Positions 32,989 through 42,800 of a DNA stretch of 64,000 nucleotides are shown piece after piece. Position 1 is the first letter of the stretch. Each line of letters begins with the position of its first letter. A program made the position numbers and the translations under genes. Source of the stretch: Caldilineaceae bacterium. Its GTDB lineage: Bacteria; Chloroflexota; Anaerolineae; Caldilineales; Caldilineaceae. The stretch spans positions 1 through 64,000 of the forward strand of contig JAHBVH010000048.1 in NCBI GenBank assembly GCA_019637645.1. Direction: 5' to 3'. The notes beneath the pieces were generated by a model that searched no databases, had not been told where the DNA came from, and saw only the letters and a program-made list of their open reading frames with translations.

Positions 32989-34140
32989 CTACCGAGTGGC
33001 GATCCGAGCACTTGCCGCCACAAACACAAGCAGTGCCGCAACGCCAAGGAGCGCGATAGATAAGTTGGCCGCAGCGGCTACCAACCCAATCAAGGCTGGA
33101 CCAAGGAGAACACCTGTATAGCCAAGAAAGGTGATCGCGGCGATCGCTAGATTGGGGGGCATGGCTGTCTGTCGGCCTGCGGCAGAAAAGAGCACGGGAA
33201 CAATATTCGAGACCCCAAGGCCCACCATCCCAAAACCAGCTAGCGCGACGAGCCAAGATGGTGCAAGCACCGCCACCGCAAGTCCTGCTGCTGCACATAG
33301 CCCGCCAAATAAGAGAATTCTGAAACCACCAAGTGCTTGTACCACACGATCACCCGTCAGACGGCAGATCGCCATCGCAATCGAGAAAATCGTATAGCCC
33401 CAGCCCGCGTATGATGGTGGTACATCCCGTACCGTGGTTAGAAATACTGCGCTCCAATCGAGAATGGCACCCTCGGCTAAAAAGCAGAGTAAGCTCAGAA
33501 AACCGATAAAGAGCACTACGCCACGCGGCCATACAAATAAGGGCGCGTCACGTTCGCTACCGTAGGGCAGTAAATGGCGCCCAAAGGCGAAAAGCAACAC
33601 GAGAATGAGGCTTGCCACACCAATCACCGCCATGAGCGGCGATGCACCTGCCCATAATAATCCGCTCACACCACCCGCGCCAATGATACCGCCTACACTA
33701 AACAGCCCATGAAAGCCCGACATCATCGCCCGGCGTGCCGCTTTTTCCACAATTACTGCCTGGATATTAACGGTGACATCGACTGTGCCAACACCAGCAC
33801 CAAACACAAGTAAGGCGATTGCTAGGCTTGGCACAGTTGACGCCAAGGCAAGACACACCAGCGCGACACAAATCACAAATGTGGCACTCCAGATCACTCG
33901 CCGACAGCCAAACCGGGCCGCGAGTGTGCCGGTGATTGGCATGGCAATGATCGAACCAATGCCCAGACAGAGAAGGAGAAGACCTAACATTCCTTCGTCA
34001 ACAGCAAGGCGTTCTTTCGCATAAGGAATCAACGGGGCCCATGCTGCAATCGCAAAACCGGCGATGAAAAACGCGACACGCGTCGCAATCTGTTCGGCAA
34101 CACCGGGAGTAGTTCGTTCCGTGGAATTGGCTGTAACCAT
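32989..34140 (-). CDS. MFS transporter (YbjJ-like)
   Basis: 383 residues, twelve hydrophobic segments. N-terminal half: FFIAGFAIAAWAPLIPYAKERL, LGLLLLCLGIGSIIAMPITGTLAARFGCRRV (the MFS loop 2-3 motif as TLAARFGCRR). C-terminal half with GWGYTIFSIAMAICRLTGDRVVQALG. The family exports drugs or metabolites; the substrate is unknown. It is the only gene between the sulfotransferase-like and ABC-F genes and faces opposite to the former. Confidence 0.85.
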   Translation of the reverse strand: MVTANSTERTTPGVAEQIATRVAFFIAGFAIAAWAPLIPYAKERLAVDEGMLGLLLLCLGIGSIIAMPITGTLAARFGCRRVIWSATFVICVALVCLALASTVPSLAIALLVFGAGVGTVDVTVNIQAVIVEKAARRAMMSGFHGLFSVGGIIGAGGVSGLLWAGASPLMAVIGVASLILVLLFAFGRHLLPYGSERDAPLFVWPRGVVLFIGFLSLLCFLAEGAILDWSAVFLTTVRDVPPSYAGWGYTIFSIAMAICRLTGDRVVQALGGFRILLFGGLCAAAGLAVAVLAPSWLVALAGFGMVGLGVSNIVPVLFSAAGRQTAMPPNLAIAAITFLGYTGVLLGPALIGLVAAAANLSIALLGVAALLVFVAASARIATR

Positions 34141-34402
34141 ATCTTCCTTCTTTCACATTTTGAAAACGACTAGAAGTTATGCAGTTCGATAAGCCCTGAC
34201 AGCTTTGGAAAACCTTGCTATCTGGTTGGCTCGGTGGTCCCTACAACCGTCCACCAAAGACGCTGTCAGCGCTCTGGTAATAACCAACTGCGTAACGCCT
34301 AACGATTTGAACGATTGCATGAAAACGATATGGCCTTTATTTGTGCTCATTGTCCAAAGCAGATTGATCCTAAATGTTAACACAACGCCTATTTTTTGTG
34401 TG

Positions 34403-36100
34403 TCATCGCGCGCGGGCTGCCGTAAACTCCGCATAGCTGCCATCAAAGATCGTCAGGTAGCCATCGCGTAGATCCCAGATCTCGGTTGCCAGTTGGGCAA
34501 TGAGATAGCGATCATGAGAGATGAGCAGGATCGTCCCTTCATATTGTTCCAGCATCGCCTGGAGCACCTCTTGGGCAGGCAGATCGAGATGGTTGGTCGG
34601 CTCGTCCAGCAGGAGGAAGTTGGCCTCTTGGAGGCTCAACAGCGCCAAGGCGAGCCGTCCGCGCTCCCCACCACTTAAGACCGCCACCGGTTTGAAGACA
34701 TCATCCCCCCGAAAGAGATAGCGGGCGAGGTGATTGCGAATGGCCGTGTCATCCAACGCCGGTTGATTGGGCTGGCGTGGCACGTTGCGCACCGCTTCGA
34801 TCACCCGATGGGCTGGATTGAGCGTGTTATGGGCTTGGGCAAAATAGCCGATCCGCACGCCATGCCCCAACTGAATTGTGCCATCGAGGGGCGGCATTTC
34901 TCCGAGCAGTGTGCGCAACAACGTGGTTTTACCCGCGCCATTGGGACCGATCAAGGCCGCGCAACGACCCCGTTCTAGGTGGATAGTGTCAGCCAGAAAG
35001 AGCGGTTCCTCATAGCCAACCACAAGATTGCGGCTTTGCAGCACATGGCGACCGCTCGCTTGGGTACTTGCCATTTCGGCGTTCATCTGTCGCCACTCGC
35101 CATCGGGCCGCTCCAAGCCCTTGATCCACGCTTTGGCCCCGGCCACACTGAACATGTTACGGGCGGTGAGCGCGGGGTTCTCCTGCTTACGCTGCGCATT
35201 AAATTCGGTGCTGAGGCGGCGCAGCTTGCCAACCGCCATATTGCGACCCCCGCCAGATATATGTTTGTGGATAAAGGCCATCTCTTTGTTTAACCGCTCT
35301 TGCTTCTGGTCGAACTCCTTTTGCCGGCGCTCCCACCGCTCGGCGCGTTGCCCCACATAGGCGCTGTAATTGCCCCGATAGAGTTCCAGCGCTGTGGCAC
35401 TCATCTCCCAGATCGTGTTAGCCACCACATCGAGGAAATAGCGGTCATGGCTCACAACCAACAGCGCACCGCGCCACTGTTGTAGCGTAGCTTCTAGCCA
35501 GGCAATCGCCTCCACATCCAGATGGTTGGTTGGCTCGTCGAGCATCAGCAGATCCGGTTCATCGAGCAACAGGCGGGCCAACAAGGCGCGTGTCTGTTGG
35601 CCGCCGCTCAGGTGACGAAGCGGGGTCTGCCAATCGGTCGCGGTGAAGCCAAGTCCTTGTAAGGTCTGCTCGATGCGGGTTTCATAAGTATAGCCGCCTT
35701 GGTGCTCATATTGCGCTTGCAAAGCGCTGTAATCGGCAAAGAGCGCGTCGCTCGCGTCGCCGGCGGCCATACGCTCTTCGAGTTGCGCCATGGTATGCTC
35801 TAGCTCGTGCAGGGCGTGAAAGACGGTGCGCATCTCGGTATAGACACTGTTGTCGCGGTCGGCAAACGCGTTGACCGCTTCTTGGTGGAGATAGCCCAAG
35901 CGGATGCCCCCAGCCCGAAAATTCTGGCCCGCGGCGGGGCGATCGATGCCCGCCAGAATGCGCAAGAAGCTGCTCTTGCCCACGCCATTCGGGCCAACCA
36001 GCCCAATCTTGTCCCCATGGGCAATCTTGGCCGAGAGCCCGCTGAAGATGGTATGGTGGTCGAAGGTTTGGGTCAGTTGATAGGCAGTTAGGATTGACAT
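34403..36100 (-). CDS. ABC-F family ATPase (ribosome-acting)
   Basis: 565 residues with two ABC domains and no membrane part. Domain 1: GPNGVGKSSFL, signature LSGGQQTRALLARLLL, LLMLDEPTNHLD. Domain 2: GPNGAGKTTLL, LSGGERGRLALALL, LLLLDEPTNHLD. A linker rich in charge (QRAERWERRQKEFDQKQERLNKEMAF) joins them. ABC-F proteins bind the ribosomal E site and either regulate translation or displace antibiotics. The ATG at 36100 overlaps a 57-codon upstream ORF with its own RBS, and a multi-hairpin leader precedes that, the arrangement seen in antibiotic-induced ABC-F genes (inference). Confidence 0.88.
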   Translation of the reverse strand: MSILTAYQLTQTFDHHTIFSGLSAKIAHGDKIGLVGPNGVGKSSFLRILAGIDRPAAGQNFRAGGIRLGYLHQEAVNAFADRDNSVYTEMRTVFHALHELEHTMAQLEERMAAGDASDALFADYSALQAQYEHQGGYTYETRIEQTLQGLGFTATDWQTPLRHLSGGQQTRALLARLLLDEPDLLMLDEPTNHLDVEAIAWLEATLQQWRGALLVVSHDRYFLDVVANTIWEMSATALELYRGNYSAYVGQRAERWERRQKEFDQKQERLNKEMAFIHKHISGGGRNMAVGKLRRLSTEFNAQRKQENPALTARNMFSVAGAKAWIKGLERPDGEWRQMNAEMASTQASGRHVLQSRNLVVGYEEPLFLADTIHLERGRCAALIGPNGAGKTTLLRTLLGEMPPLDGTIQLGHGVRIGYFAQAHNTLNPAHRVIEAVRNVPRQPNQPALDDTAIRNHLARYLFRGDDVFKPVAVLSGGERGRLALALLSLQEANFLLLDEPTNHLDLPAQEVLQAMLEQYEGTILLISHDRYLIAQLATEIWDLRDGYLTIFDGSYAEFTAARAR

Positions 36101-36261
36101 GCGCGCACCCCTTTGCCACACAGCACGCTCTGGCCTGACCGTTTCTGCATAGGGCGCTTCTCAGCGCGATTGGCAGTGGGTGTGAACGCTTTGGGCAAGC
36201 GAACTTGAATATCGTACGCCCGAATGGCGTCGGCAAAGCGGTGAATTTGCCACAGTAACAT
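36088..36261 (-). CDS. Leader ORF (57 codons) overlapping the ABC-F start
   Basis: ATG at 36261, RBS AGGAG nine bases upstream, stop TAA at 36090-36088, 11 bases past the ABC-F start. The peptide starts MLLWQIHRFADAIRAY and continues basic (EKRPMQKRSG). The strong RBS and overlap with the next start suggest translational coupling or attenuation of the ABC-F gene. The ABC-F gene itself has a weaker site (AAAGGGG). Confidence 0.55.
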   Translation of the reverse strand: MLLWQIHRFADAIRAYDIQVRLPKAFTPTANRAEKRPMQKRSGQSVLCGKGVRACQS

Positions 36262-36284
36262 GATTTGGTTCTCCTGGAATTGGG

Positions 36285-36399
36285 GGTAACAACTATCTCG
36301 GTTGGCGCGTGCGCACCAACCACAGGCTTGGCTGATTTCCTTGGGTCGCGACCCTGACTTAGGTCGCTAACGCGTTAGACCAATACTTTAGTTGTTACC
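36285..36399 (-). promoter_or_regulatory. Structured 5' leader: nested palindromes before the ABC-F leader ORF
   Basis: An outer 11-bp inverted repeat, GGTAACAACTA (36285-36295) and TAGTTGTTACC (36389-36399), encloses three hairpins or palindromes: GGTTGG/CCAACC arms (36300-36305, 36316-36321), GGGTCGCGACCC (36343-36354) and CTAACGCGTTAG (36367-36378). In the minus-strand transcript these fold as a multibranched element just upstream of the leader-ORF ribosome-binding site. It may be a regulatory RNA or an operator cluster. Confidence 0.5.
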
Positions 36400-36666
36400 A
36401 GGTTCCATAGAGCCTCGTCAGTGATCCCTGTCGCAGCGGATGGGTTGCCAAGCGGCAACGGCAAGCGTGGTTAGTCATCATCTAATAAAGATGATCGTGA
36501 AAAGTATGGCACAAAAGGTGCATAACGACAAATTTAGGTTGCATGTGGAAGGCTATCAGTGCTAATCCTGGATTTTATCATGTGCTACATCGGCGCGGGT
36601 TTACCTACCCGCGCTTTTGCCGTGTATAATCCTCTATACAGCCAAGGGAATAGAAAAGGAACAACC

Positions 36667-37183
36667 ATGATCTTACCCAAAGTGCGCGATCCTCGCTTCA
36701 TCACCATTCGTCGTGGGGGGGACGCTCACCGATGCCAATCATCGGTTGCTGGCGGCGTGGGCTGCCGCGTGTGCCGAGCACGTTCTGCACCTATTCGAGT
36801 CGGTACAGCCCGCGGACCCGCGGCCTCGTCGGGCCATCGATCAGATTCGGGCTTGGACGCGCGGCGAGATCCCCATGACGCACTCGCGCGCGGCAGGTGG
36901 CCATGCCATGGCGGCGGCCAGCGCCCTAAGGGGTGCGGCGCGGTACGCCGCATATGCAGCCGGCCAAGCTGCCGTAGTGGCGCATGTGGCCGCGCACGAA
37001 CTGGGAGCCGCAGCCTACGCGATCAAGGCAGTGCAGGCCACCGCACCAAAAGGGGAGCGCACGGTCGCTGGTTGCCGCGCGTGCCAGTGGCAGCGCGCAC
37101 AACTACCATCCACGATTCGCGACCTGGTCTTGGATGATCAGCGCCTGCGTAATGACATCTGTTGGTCGATCTTTGACTGCTGA
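36667..37183 (+). pseudogene. Imm5-like putative immunity protein with a G-run frameshift
   Basis: The N-terminal part MILPKVRDPRFITIRRGG (from 36667, RBS aaaaggaac) and the continuation GTLTDANHRLLAAWAAACAEHVLHLFE are in different frames. The switch falls at a run of seven G (36715-36721); six would restore one reading frame. The rest is Ala-rich and helical (AAGHAMAAASALRGAARYAAYAAGQAAVVAHVAAHELGAA split over several helices), typical of the Imm5 family. True mutation, phase variation or a sequencing error are all possible. Confidence 0.6.
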
Positions 37184-37676
37184 CATCTGTGACGGTTTGT
37201 TGGCACTACCGGGCTAGCGTTTGGGCGGGATCGATAACGCCCTCAGCGTGGCGCTGATCGCTATCCGTTGCGGGAGGACTTGGGGTGCCGATGTGATGAT
37301 GAAGTTTGCGCTAGCCCTGGAAGTTTTCCAGAAAATGCTTGTTTTTCTAACCATTTTCCGTTACAATAGCCCTACGTAGCGGTGATTCCAATGATGCCAG
37401 TAACTGCACTAGGTGCTTGTTGATCGCGCTCGCTCTCACTTTGTTTCCTTCTGCGATGGCAACCTGGAGATAGAATCGCCTAGCGGGCTTCCCTGATACT
37501 GGCACTGCTCCCAGAAATGGTGCAAGTTTGATAGAGTTTACGCAGTTGGTTGGTATGACTAGCGACCTGACCGCTTTGGAAAACTTGTCCGACCTTGTTT
37601 CAAGCGTAACTTCTAGCTAAAATAGTATGTCTACAGTCGTGTCAAGATAAATGTGAGTTTTCGGAGGCTATCAGCT
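37184..37676. other. Intergenic region, no gene seen
   Basis: 493 bases between the Imm5-like gene and the SnoaL-like gene. No frame with a credible start and no clear remnant. A short inverted repeat, GATAACGCC/GGCGCTGATC, lies around 37230-37263. Confidence 0.45.
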
Positions 37677-38066
37677 ATGATCGATCATGCACCGGACGCT
37701 AAACAAACCGCGGAGACACTTGAAGCGTTGCGCCGCTTTAATGCGGCCTTTGACCGCCATGATGTCGAGGCCGTTATGGCCGCGATGACAGATGATTGTG
37801 TATTCGAAAACACCTATCCCCCGCCGGATGGTGAGCGCTATGTAGGTCAAGCCGCGGTTCGGGCTTTCTGGACGCAATTTTTTGCTGCTTCACCGCATGC
37901 CGCCTTCACGGCTGAGGATACTTTCGCGTTTAAAGACCGGGCGGTGGTTCGCTGGCGCTATCAGTGGGTTGAACAGGATGGGAAACGTGGTCATATTCGT
38001 GGTGTCGATCTATTCCGCGTCCACGATGGAAAAGTGGCAGAGAAGTTGTCCTATGTGAAGGGCTAG
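37677..38066 (+). CDS. SnoaL-like / NTF2-fold protein
   Basis: 129 residues, alpha+beta cone fold: ALRRFNAAFDRHDVEAVMAAMTDDCVFENTYPPPDGERYVGQAAVRAFWTQFF, then VVRWRYQWVEQDGKRGHIRGVDLFRVHDGKVAEKLSYVKG, the standard SnoaL order. Steroid-isomerase-like or polyketide-cyclase-like roles are known for the fold; the function here is unknown. ATG at 37677 with RBS CGGAGG; a GTG at 37653 overlaps that RBS and is rejected. Confidence 0.85.
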   Translation: MIDHAPDAKQTAETLEALRRFNAAFDRHDVEAVMAAMTDDCVFENTYPPPDGERYVGQAAVRAFWTQFFAASPHAAFTAEDTFAFKDRAVVRWRYQWVEQDGKRGHIRGVDLFRVHDGKVAEKLSYVKG

Positions 38067-38128
38067 CCCATCGGTGTTTGCGCGTATGGGCTGGATGGTT
38101 GCAGTCGTTCTTCCAGGGTGAGATTGTT

Positions 38129-38638
38129 GTGAGTAGACATCGTTTTCATGGGGATCCAGAGCGCTTTACCGTTCTGGCGGATTTTGTTGCCGATCACTAT
38201 TGGCGCAACATTACCTACATTGCGGATGTGGCCGGCGGCCAAGGTATGCTGACAAGGCTTCTAACCAAAAAGTACAACTACGACTGCGAAGTCATCGATC
38301 CGCGTGTGCATGTCCTCAAGGGCGTCAAAAGCCAAGCGTGCGAATTTAGCGCAGCCCATGCCGCGTACTACGATCTCGTCATTGGCCTCCATCCTGATGA
38401 GGCGACCCGCGCCGTGGCGCAAGCTGCCCTCGTGCGGCCTGTGATTCTGATCCCGTGCTGTAATTTTTGGTCGGCAGAGAAGCTGGGCCAAGCGGAATTG
38501 CTCCTCGCTATCGAGGCGTATTACCAGGAAAATGGTATCCTCTTCGAGCGCGTGAAATTTGCCTTTAAGGGTCCCAAAAATGTCGGTTTGGTCTCCACGC
38601 CGCCCACTGGGGATAAGCTAGCTGCACCGATAGCGTAG
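38129..38638 (+). CDS. Probable methyltransferase-like (Rossmann) protein
   Basis: 169 residues from a GTG at 38129 (RBS AGGGTGAG). The first strand-loop is YIADVAGGQGMLTRLLTKKYNY, a glycine-rich SAM-type motif, followed by CEVIDPR as the acidic strand 2. A conserved-looking block DLVIGLHPDEATRAVAQAAL then VRPVILIPCCNFWS follows. The layout suggests a short class I methyltransferase, but the family is not one I can name. Confidence 0.6.
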   Translation: MSRHRFHGDPERFTVLADFVADHYWRNITYIADVAGGQGMLTRLLTKKYNYDCEVIDPRVHVLKGVKSQACEFSAAHAAYYDLVIGLHPDEATRAVAQAALVRPVILIPCCNFWSAEKLGQAELLLAIEAYYQENGILFERVKFAFKGPKNVGLVSTPPTGDKLAAPIA

Positions 38639-38746
38639 CTAACTGGACTAAACCGGAGGTCACTGCATTGGGAGCATGGGTATGTGGAGAACTAATTCAA
38701 ACTGCGCTTTGCGGTTGGCTTTTGGGCGCGCCAGAAAGGAAAATCC

Positions 38747-39412
38747 ATGGCTGGGATGACCAATACCGTTGTTGTTCTCGATCTAGATGGTGTGATTTTG
38801 AAGACGAACCTCATCAAGTATCGGGCGATGCTCGCGTTGTTTGCCGAGTATTCTGCACTGCAACCCAGCATTAGTGCGTACATCCTTGCGCATGGGGGTG
38901 TTCCACGCCGGGAGAAGCTCGCCACCATTTTGCGCGATTTTGTGAAAACAACGCCGACCGATCCCCTGCTCAATCGCTACTTGGAGCGGTACGCCCATGC
39001 ATTGGAAGCGGAGCTAGCACGAGCCCCGCTGGTCGAAGGCGTAGCGGCTTTTCTGGCCGCTGGTGGTTGCCCTTTTTATGTAAGTTCCGCGGCCCCAGAG
39101 GCCGAGGTCGCGCTGCAATTGGAACGGCGACAGTTGCATACCTACTTCACGCACATCTATGGGGCACAAACGCCCAAAGCGGAAGCAGTGCGCCAAGTGG
39201 CGGCGGCCCACCCGACTGCGCCTCTTGTCTTTTTCGGGGATGCGGTCGGTGATTGGTTGGCTGCCCAAGCAACCGGAGTGGCTTTTGTGGCCGTGATCAA
39301 CGAGCGCGATAACTTTGCGCAACAAGCGGTTGTCAAATTGCGTGACTTTACCCAACCCGAACAGGTCGAACGTTGTATACAAAAGGCATTTTCGCTAACA
39401 GGCGCAGCCTGA
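38747..39412 (+). CDS. HAD-superfamily hydrolase
   Basis: 221 residues. Motif I is VVLDLDGVILKTN, motif II CPFYVSSAAPEAEV (Ser), motif III Lys in AQTPKAEAVRQV and motif IV LVFFGDAVGDWLAAQATG. An alpha-helical cap lies at about 25-85. Phosphatase of unknown substrate, in the phosphoglycolate-phosphatase-like group. RBS aaggaaaa. In-frame Met codons at positions 1 and 4 are both possible starts. Confidence 0.83.
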   Translation: MAGMTNTVVVLDLDGVILKTNLIKYRAMLALFAEYSALQPSISAYILAHGGVPRREKLATILRDFVKTTPTDPLLNRYLERYAHALEAELARAPLVEGVAAFLAAGGCPFYVSSAAPEAEVALQLERRQLHTYFTHIYGAQTPKAEAVRQVAAAHPTAPLVFFGDAVGDWLAAQATGVAFVAVINERDNFAQQAVVKLRDFTQPEQVERCIQKAFSLTGAA

Positions 39413-39827
39413 ATGCCACGCAGCTTTTGCTACGAATCACAGGTCTTCAGCCGGTGGCCTTGTTTTCCGATTTTAATCGTTAATCTTCACCAGCGGGCTT
39501 CCTGCGTCCGCGATTGCTTGCTACCCACTTGCCCCACGGGTGGCGAACTGCTCTGCCCCGCTTTCCTCACGAACCCTTTCAACCTGGGCTCTAGCGACCT
39601 ATTCCCTCCCGCGCGATTAGGGTGGCTGGGCGCGTTCGGTAACCCACGATGGATAAGTCCACCTTTTGTCTTGATGGGGATCAAGTAAATGTAGCTTCTC
39701 CTCGGGAAGGAGTAGGTGTACAGTAATTAATAATTGAAATCTCTGGCTTTGCGTTGTAGAAACAGCCGCTACCACTTTCCACTTCTACTGCGTTACCACC
39801 TGTAATCAAAAATCATTCCTCGATCAT
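39413..39827. other. Intergenic region before the giant protein, no gene seen
   Basis: 415 bases with many short open stretches but no recognisable protein or RNA. An A/T-rich segment (39720-39830) precedes the giant gene and probably holds its promoter. Confidence 0.45.
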
Positions 39828-42800
39828 ATGATAAGGATGAGCGTCATGCGCGCCTGTGGCTTTTTGTTCGGGATTGTTCGTAAGCCCAGTCAAGCTCTTA
39901 GCCGGTTCACTCGCTGGGTTGGCCTCTTTTTATTATGGAGCGGGCTATTATTGGGGGGAATCCTCCTTATCCCAAAACCAATGGCCGCGTTTGCGCCACC
40001 GTTAGGACCAGCCTTGGTGCCTACCCTGCCTACCCTGACGCCAACCGCAACTGCCACCGCGACCGCTACGGCAACCGGTACACGGACGGCAACGCCAACA
40101 CCAACGGCGAGCCCAACCGCCACGAGCACGGCATCCCCAACGGCGACAGCCACTGCCACTACGTTGCCATCGGTGACACCAACCGGGACGACGGCGGTGA
40201 CGCCAACGGGGACGGCCACACCCACCACCACACCCACCACCACATCAACGGCGAGCCCAACTGCGACCAGCACGGCATCCCCCACGGCAACGCTAACCGC
40301 TACCCCAACCGCGACTGGCACGGCAACGCCAACCGCAACGCCAACCGGGCCGCAAACTCGCCAAATCGGCGCAGTGCAAATTGTCGCGGATCAATTCTTG
40401 CCGGTGGGGGATACCCAAACGCGCGCGCGCGGGAATATTCAACTGGGCGATTATTTCATTTTACAGGGTGCTTTGGATGAAGTGATCTTTGACAGTGACA
40501 TTATGACCGTCACGGGGGCACTCGCACTCAAGCCAACGGAAGCGGACGGCACGCCGTTGCCCCTCGCCAGTGGGGGCTTTGCGCTGGTCGCGGCCACAGG
40601 GCTCATGACACCAACCCAAGGGACAGCAAGCCTCATTACCGAACTGGCGGCTTTCCTGCTGGATGCGCCACCGGTAATCACCCAATTCGATCTGCTTGCT
40701 GGTTCGACGGTGGGTGATGGCGCGCTGCAACTGACGACTAATGAGATCAATGTGATCCCCAGCTTGCAAACCTTTACCCTTTTGCCTGGGCCGCTCTTCC
40801 AAGGCACCTTTGATGCCTTTACCTTGACCTTCGCCGGGATCACGATGACCGTGCCAGCGGGAGCAACGTTATCGAACAGTGGCATTGATGCGGCCTTAGT
40901 TACCTTGACGGTACCCGATCTCTTCGGCGGTGGCACTATCAATGTCAGCGATCTGCACATCGGGCCGGATGGCATTACCCTTAATGGCGATGCCAATTTT
41001 GCCCTGCCCGATCTGACTATTGGGGATGGCTCAACGCTGCAATTTGCCCAAAATACCGCGGATCTCCTCATCGACAACAGCAATGATCGCTATCAGCTCC
41101 AGATCGCCTCGTCACTAGCTGTGACCCTGCCCGAAAACATCCAAACGGTTCCGATCACCGTCGTGCTCGCGCTGGAAGAAGGTGACCCCACGCTCAGTGG
41201 TCAACTCGCCAATCTCTCCCTCACCGTCATCTCATCGACCCTGGCAATGACCGACCTGCTGGTGAGCAACGCGGGCCTGACCGTCATGACGGCCACCTTA
41301 ACCCTCCCCCCCAAGTTGGGCGAAAGCGTCATTACCCTCACCGATGTCGCGATCTCGGGGAGCGGGTTGGATCTCGGTAGCGCTGCCATTGCCCTGCCCG
41401 ATCTCGTCCTCGGCGCAGGCGAAGAAGGCGAAGACCCTACCCTCAAGATCGCACAGCCGACGGTAACCTTAGAAGTGCAAGCGGATCGCTACACTTTTGG
41501 CGGCTCAGGCACGTTGCAGATCCGCTTGCCCAGCAACAGCCAGGATACGGACATCACCTTTACGATTGATAACAACGGCGACTTTACCGCCAACCTGAGC
41601 CAACTTTCGCTCACCGTGGCCGAAGCGACCTTGACCTTGCAGACGATTGTGATCGACAACGATGGGCTTACCGCCACGACGGCATCCATTGAACTGCCCG
41701 AAAGCTTGGGTGGGGCGATGGGCGCGGTGAGTGATGTGCAGATCACCGGTGACGGGCTAGTGATCAGTGGTGGTACCTTTGCCCTGCCCACTGTGAAGAT
41801 TGGGGATGGGTCCAAACTGACCATCACCGCCATTGCGGCCAGCCTGGTGGTGAGTGGCAGCCACTATGCCATCACCGCCAATGCCACGCTCAACGTCAAC
41901 CTGCCCGACAACAGTCAAAGCCCAACGATTGCCTTTGCGATTGACAGTGATGGTAACCTCAAGGCCACCCTCAGCAGCCTCAGCCTGACCTTGGCTAAGG
42001 CGACTTTGGCGATGGAAGCGGTGGCCGTCGATAACGACGGTCTCGCCGTTGCCAGCGCCACCCTGACCTTGCCCGAAAGTCTGGGCAGTACCAGCGGCAC
42101 CATCGCCGGTGTTACGATCAATGATAGTGGCCTCGTCTTTGACCAAGCGGAGATTGCCCTGCCCGACATCACCCTTGGCGCCACTAAGGGTGGCACGCCC
42201 AAGCTCAAAATCGTGCAACCCAAGGTAACCTTGCAGGTACAAAACGATGACTACACCTTTGGTGGCTCGGGCACTTTGCAGATCCGCTTGCCCAGCAATA
42301 GCCAGGACACCGCGCTTACCTTTACCATTAACAACCATGGTGACTTTACCGCCAACCTGAGTAAACTCTCGCTCACCGTGGCTAAGGCGACTTTGACGTT
42401 GCAGACCATTGCCATTGACAACAACGGCCTCAGTGCGCTGACCGCCTCGATCCAGCTGCCAGCCACCCTGGGGAGCGCTACGGGTGCCTTGACCGATGTC
42501 AAGATTACGGGCGATGGGCTGGTGATCAGTGGCGGCTCTTTTGCCTTGCCCATGGTGAAGATCGGTGACGGCTCCAAACTGACCATCACTGGCATCACCG
42601 CCACCCTGGCCGTGAGTGGCAGCGACTACACCATCAACGCGGCCGCCACGCTCAATCTTAATCTACCCAGCAATAATCAGGCCGTCGCGCTGACCTTTGG
42701 CGTCGATAGCAACGGTAACTTGCAGGGGACGCTAAACCAACTGGTGCTGACCATTGCCCAGAGCACATTGACGATCAGCAACTTGACCCTCAGCAATGAC

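Noticed and set aside
39480..39690. Possible RNase P-like motif (GAGGAAAG) on the minus strand in the gap before the giant gene
   Set aside because: Only a short core resembles RNase P RNA; the conserved P4 partner and overall length are missing.
39890..40321. 143-residue minus-strand open frame antisense to the giant protein's stalk
   Set aside because: It is a shadow of the Thr/Pro repeat codons on the plus strand; its Val/Ala-rich translation has no start context or homology.
40018..40360. Short tandem repeats suggesting a CRISPR or satellite
   Set aside because: They are codon-level repeats coding for the Thr/Pro stalk; no constant repeat with unique spacers.
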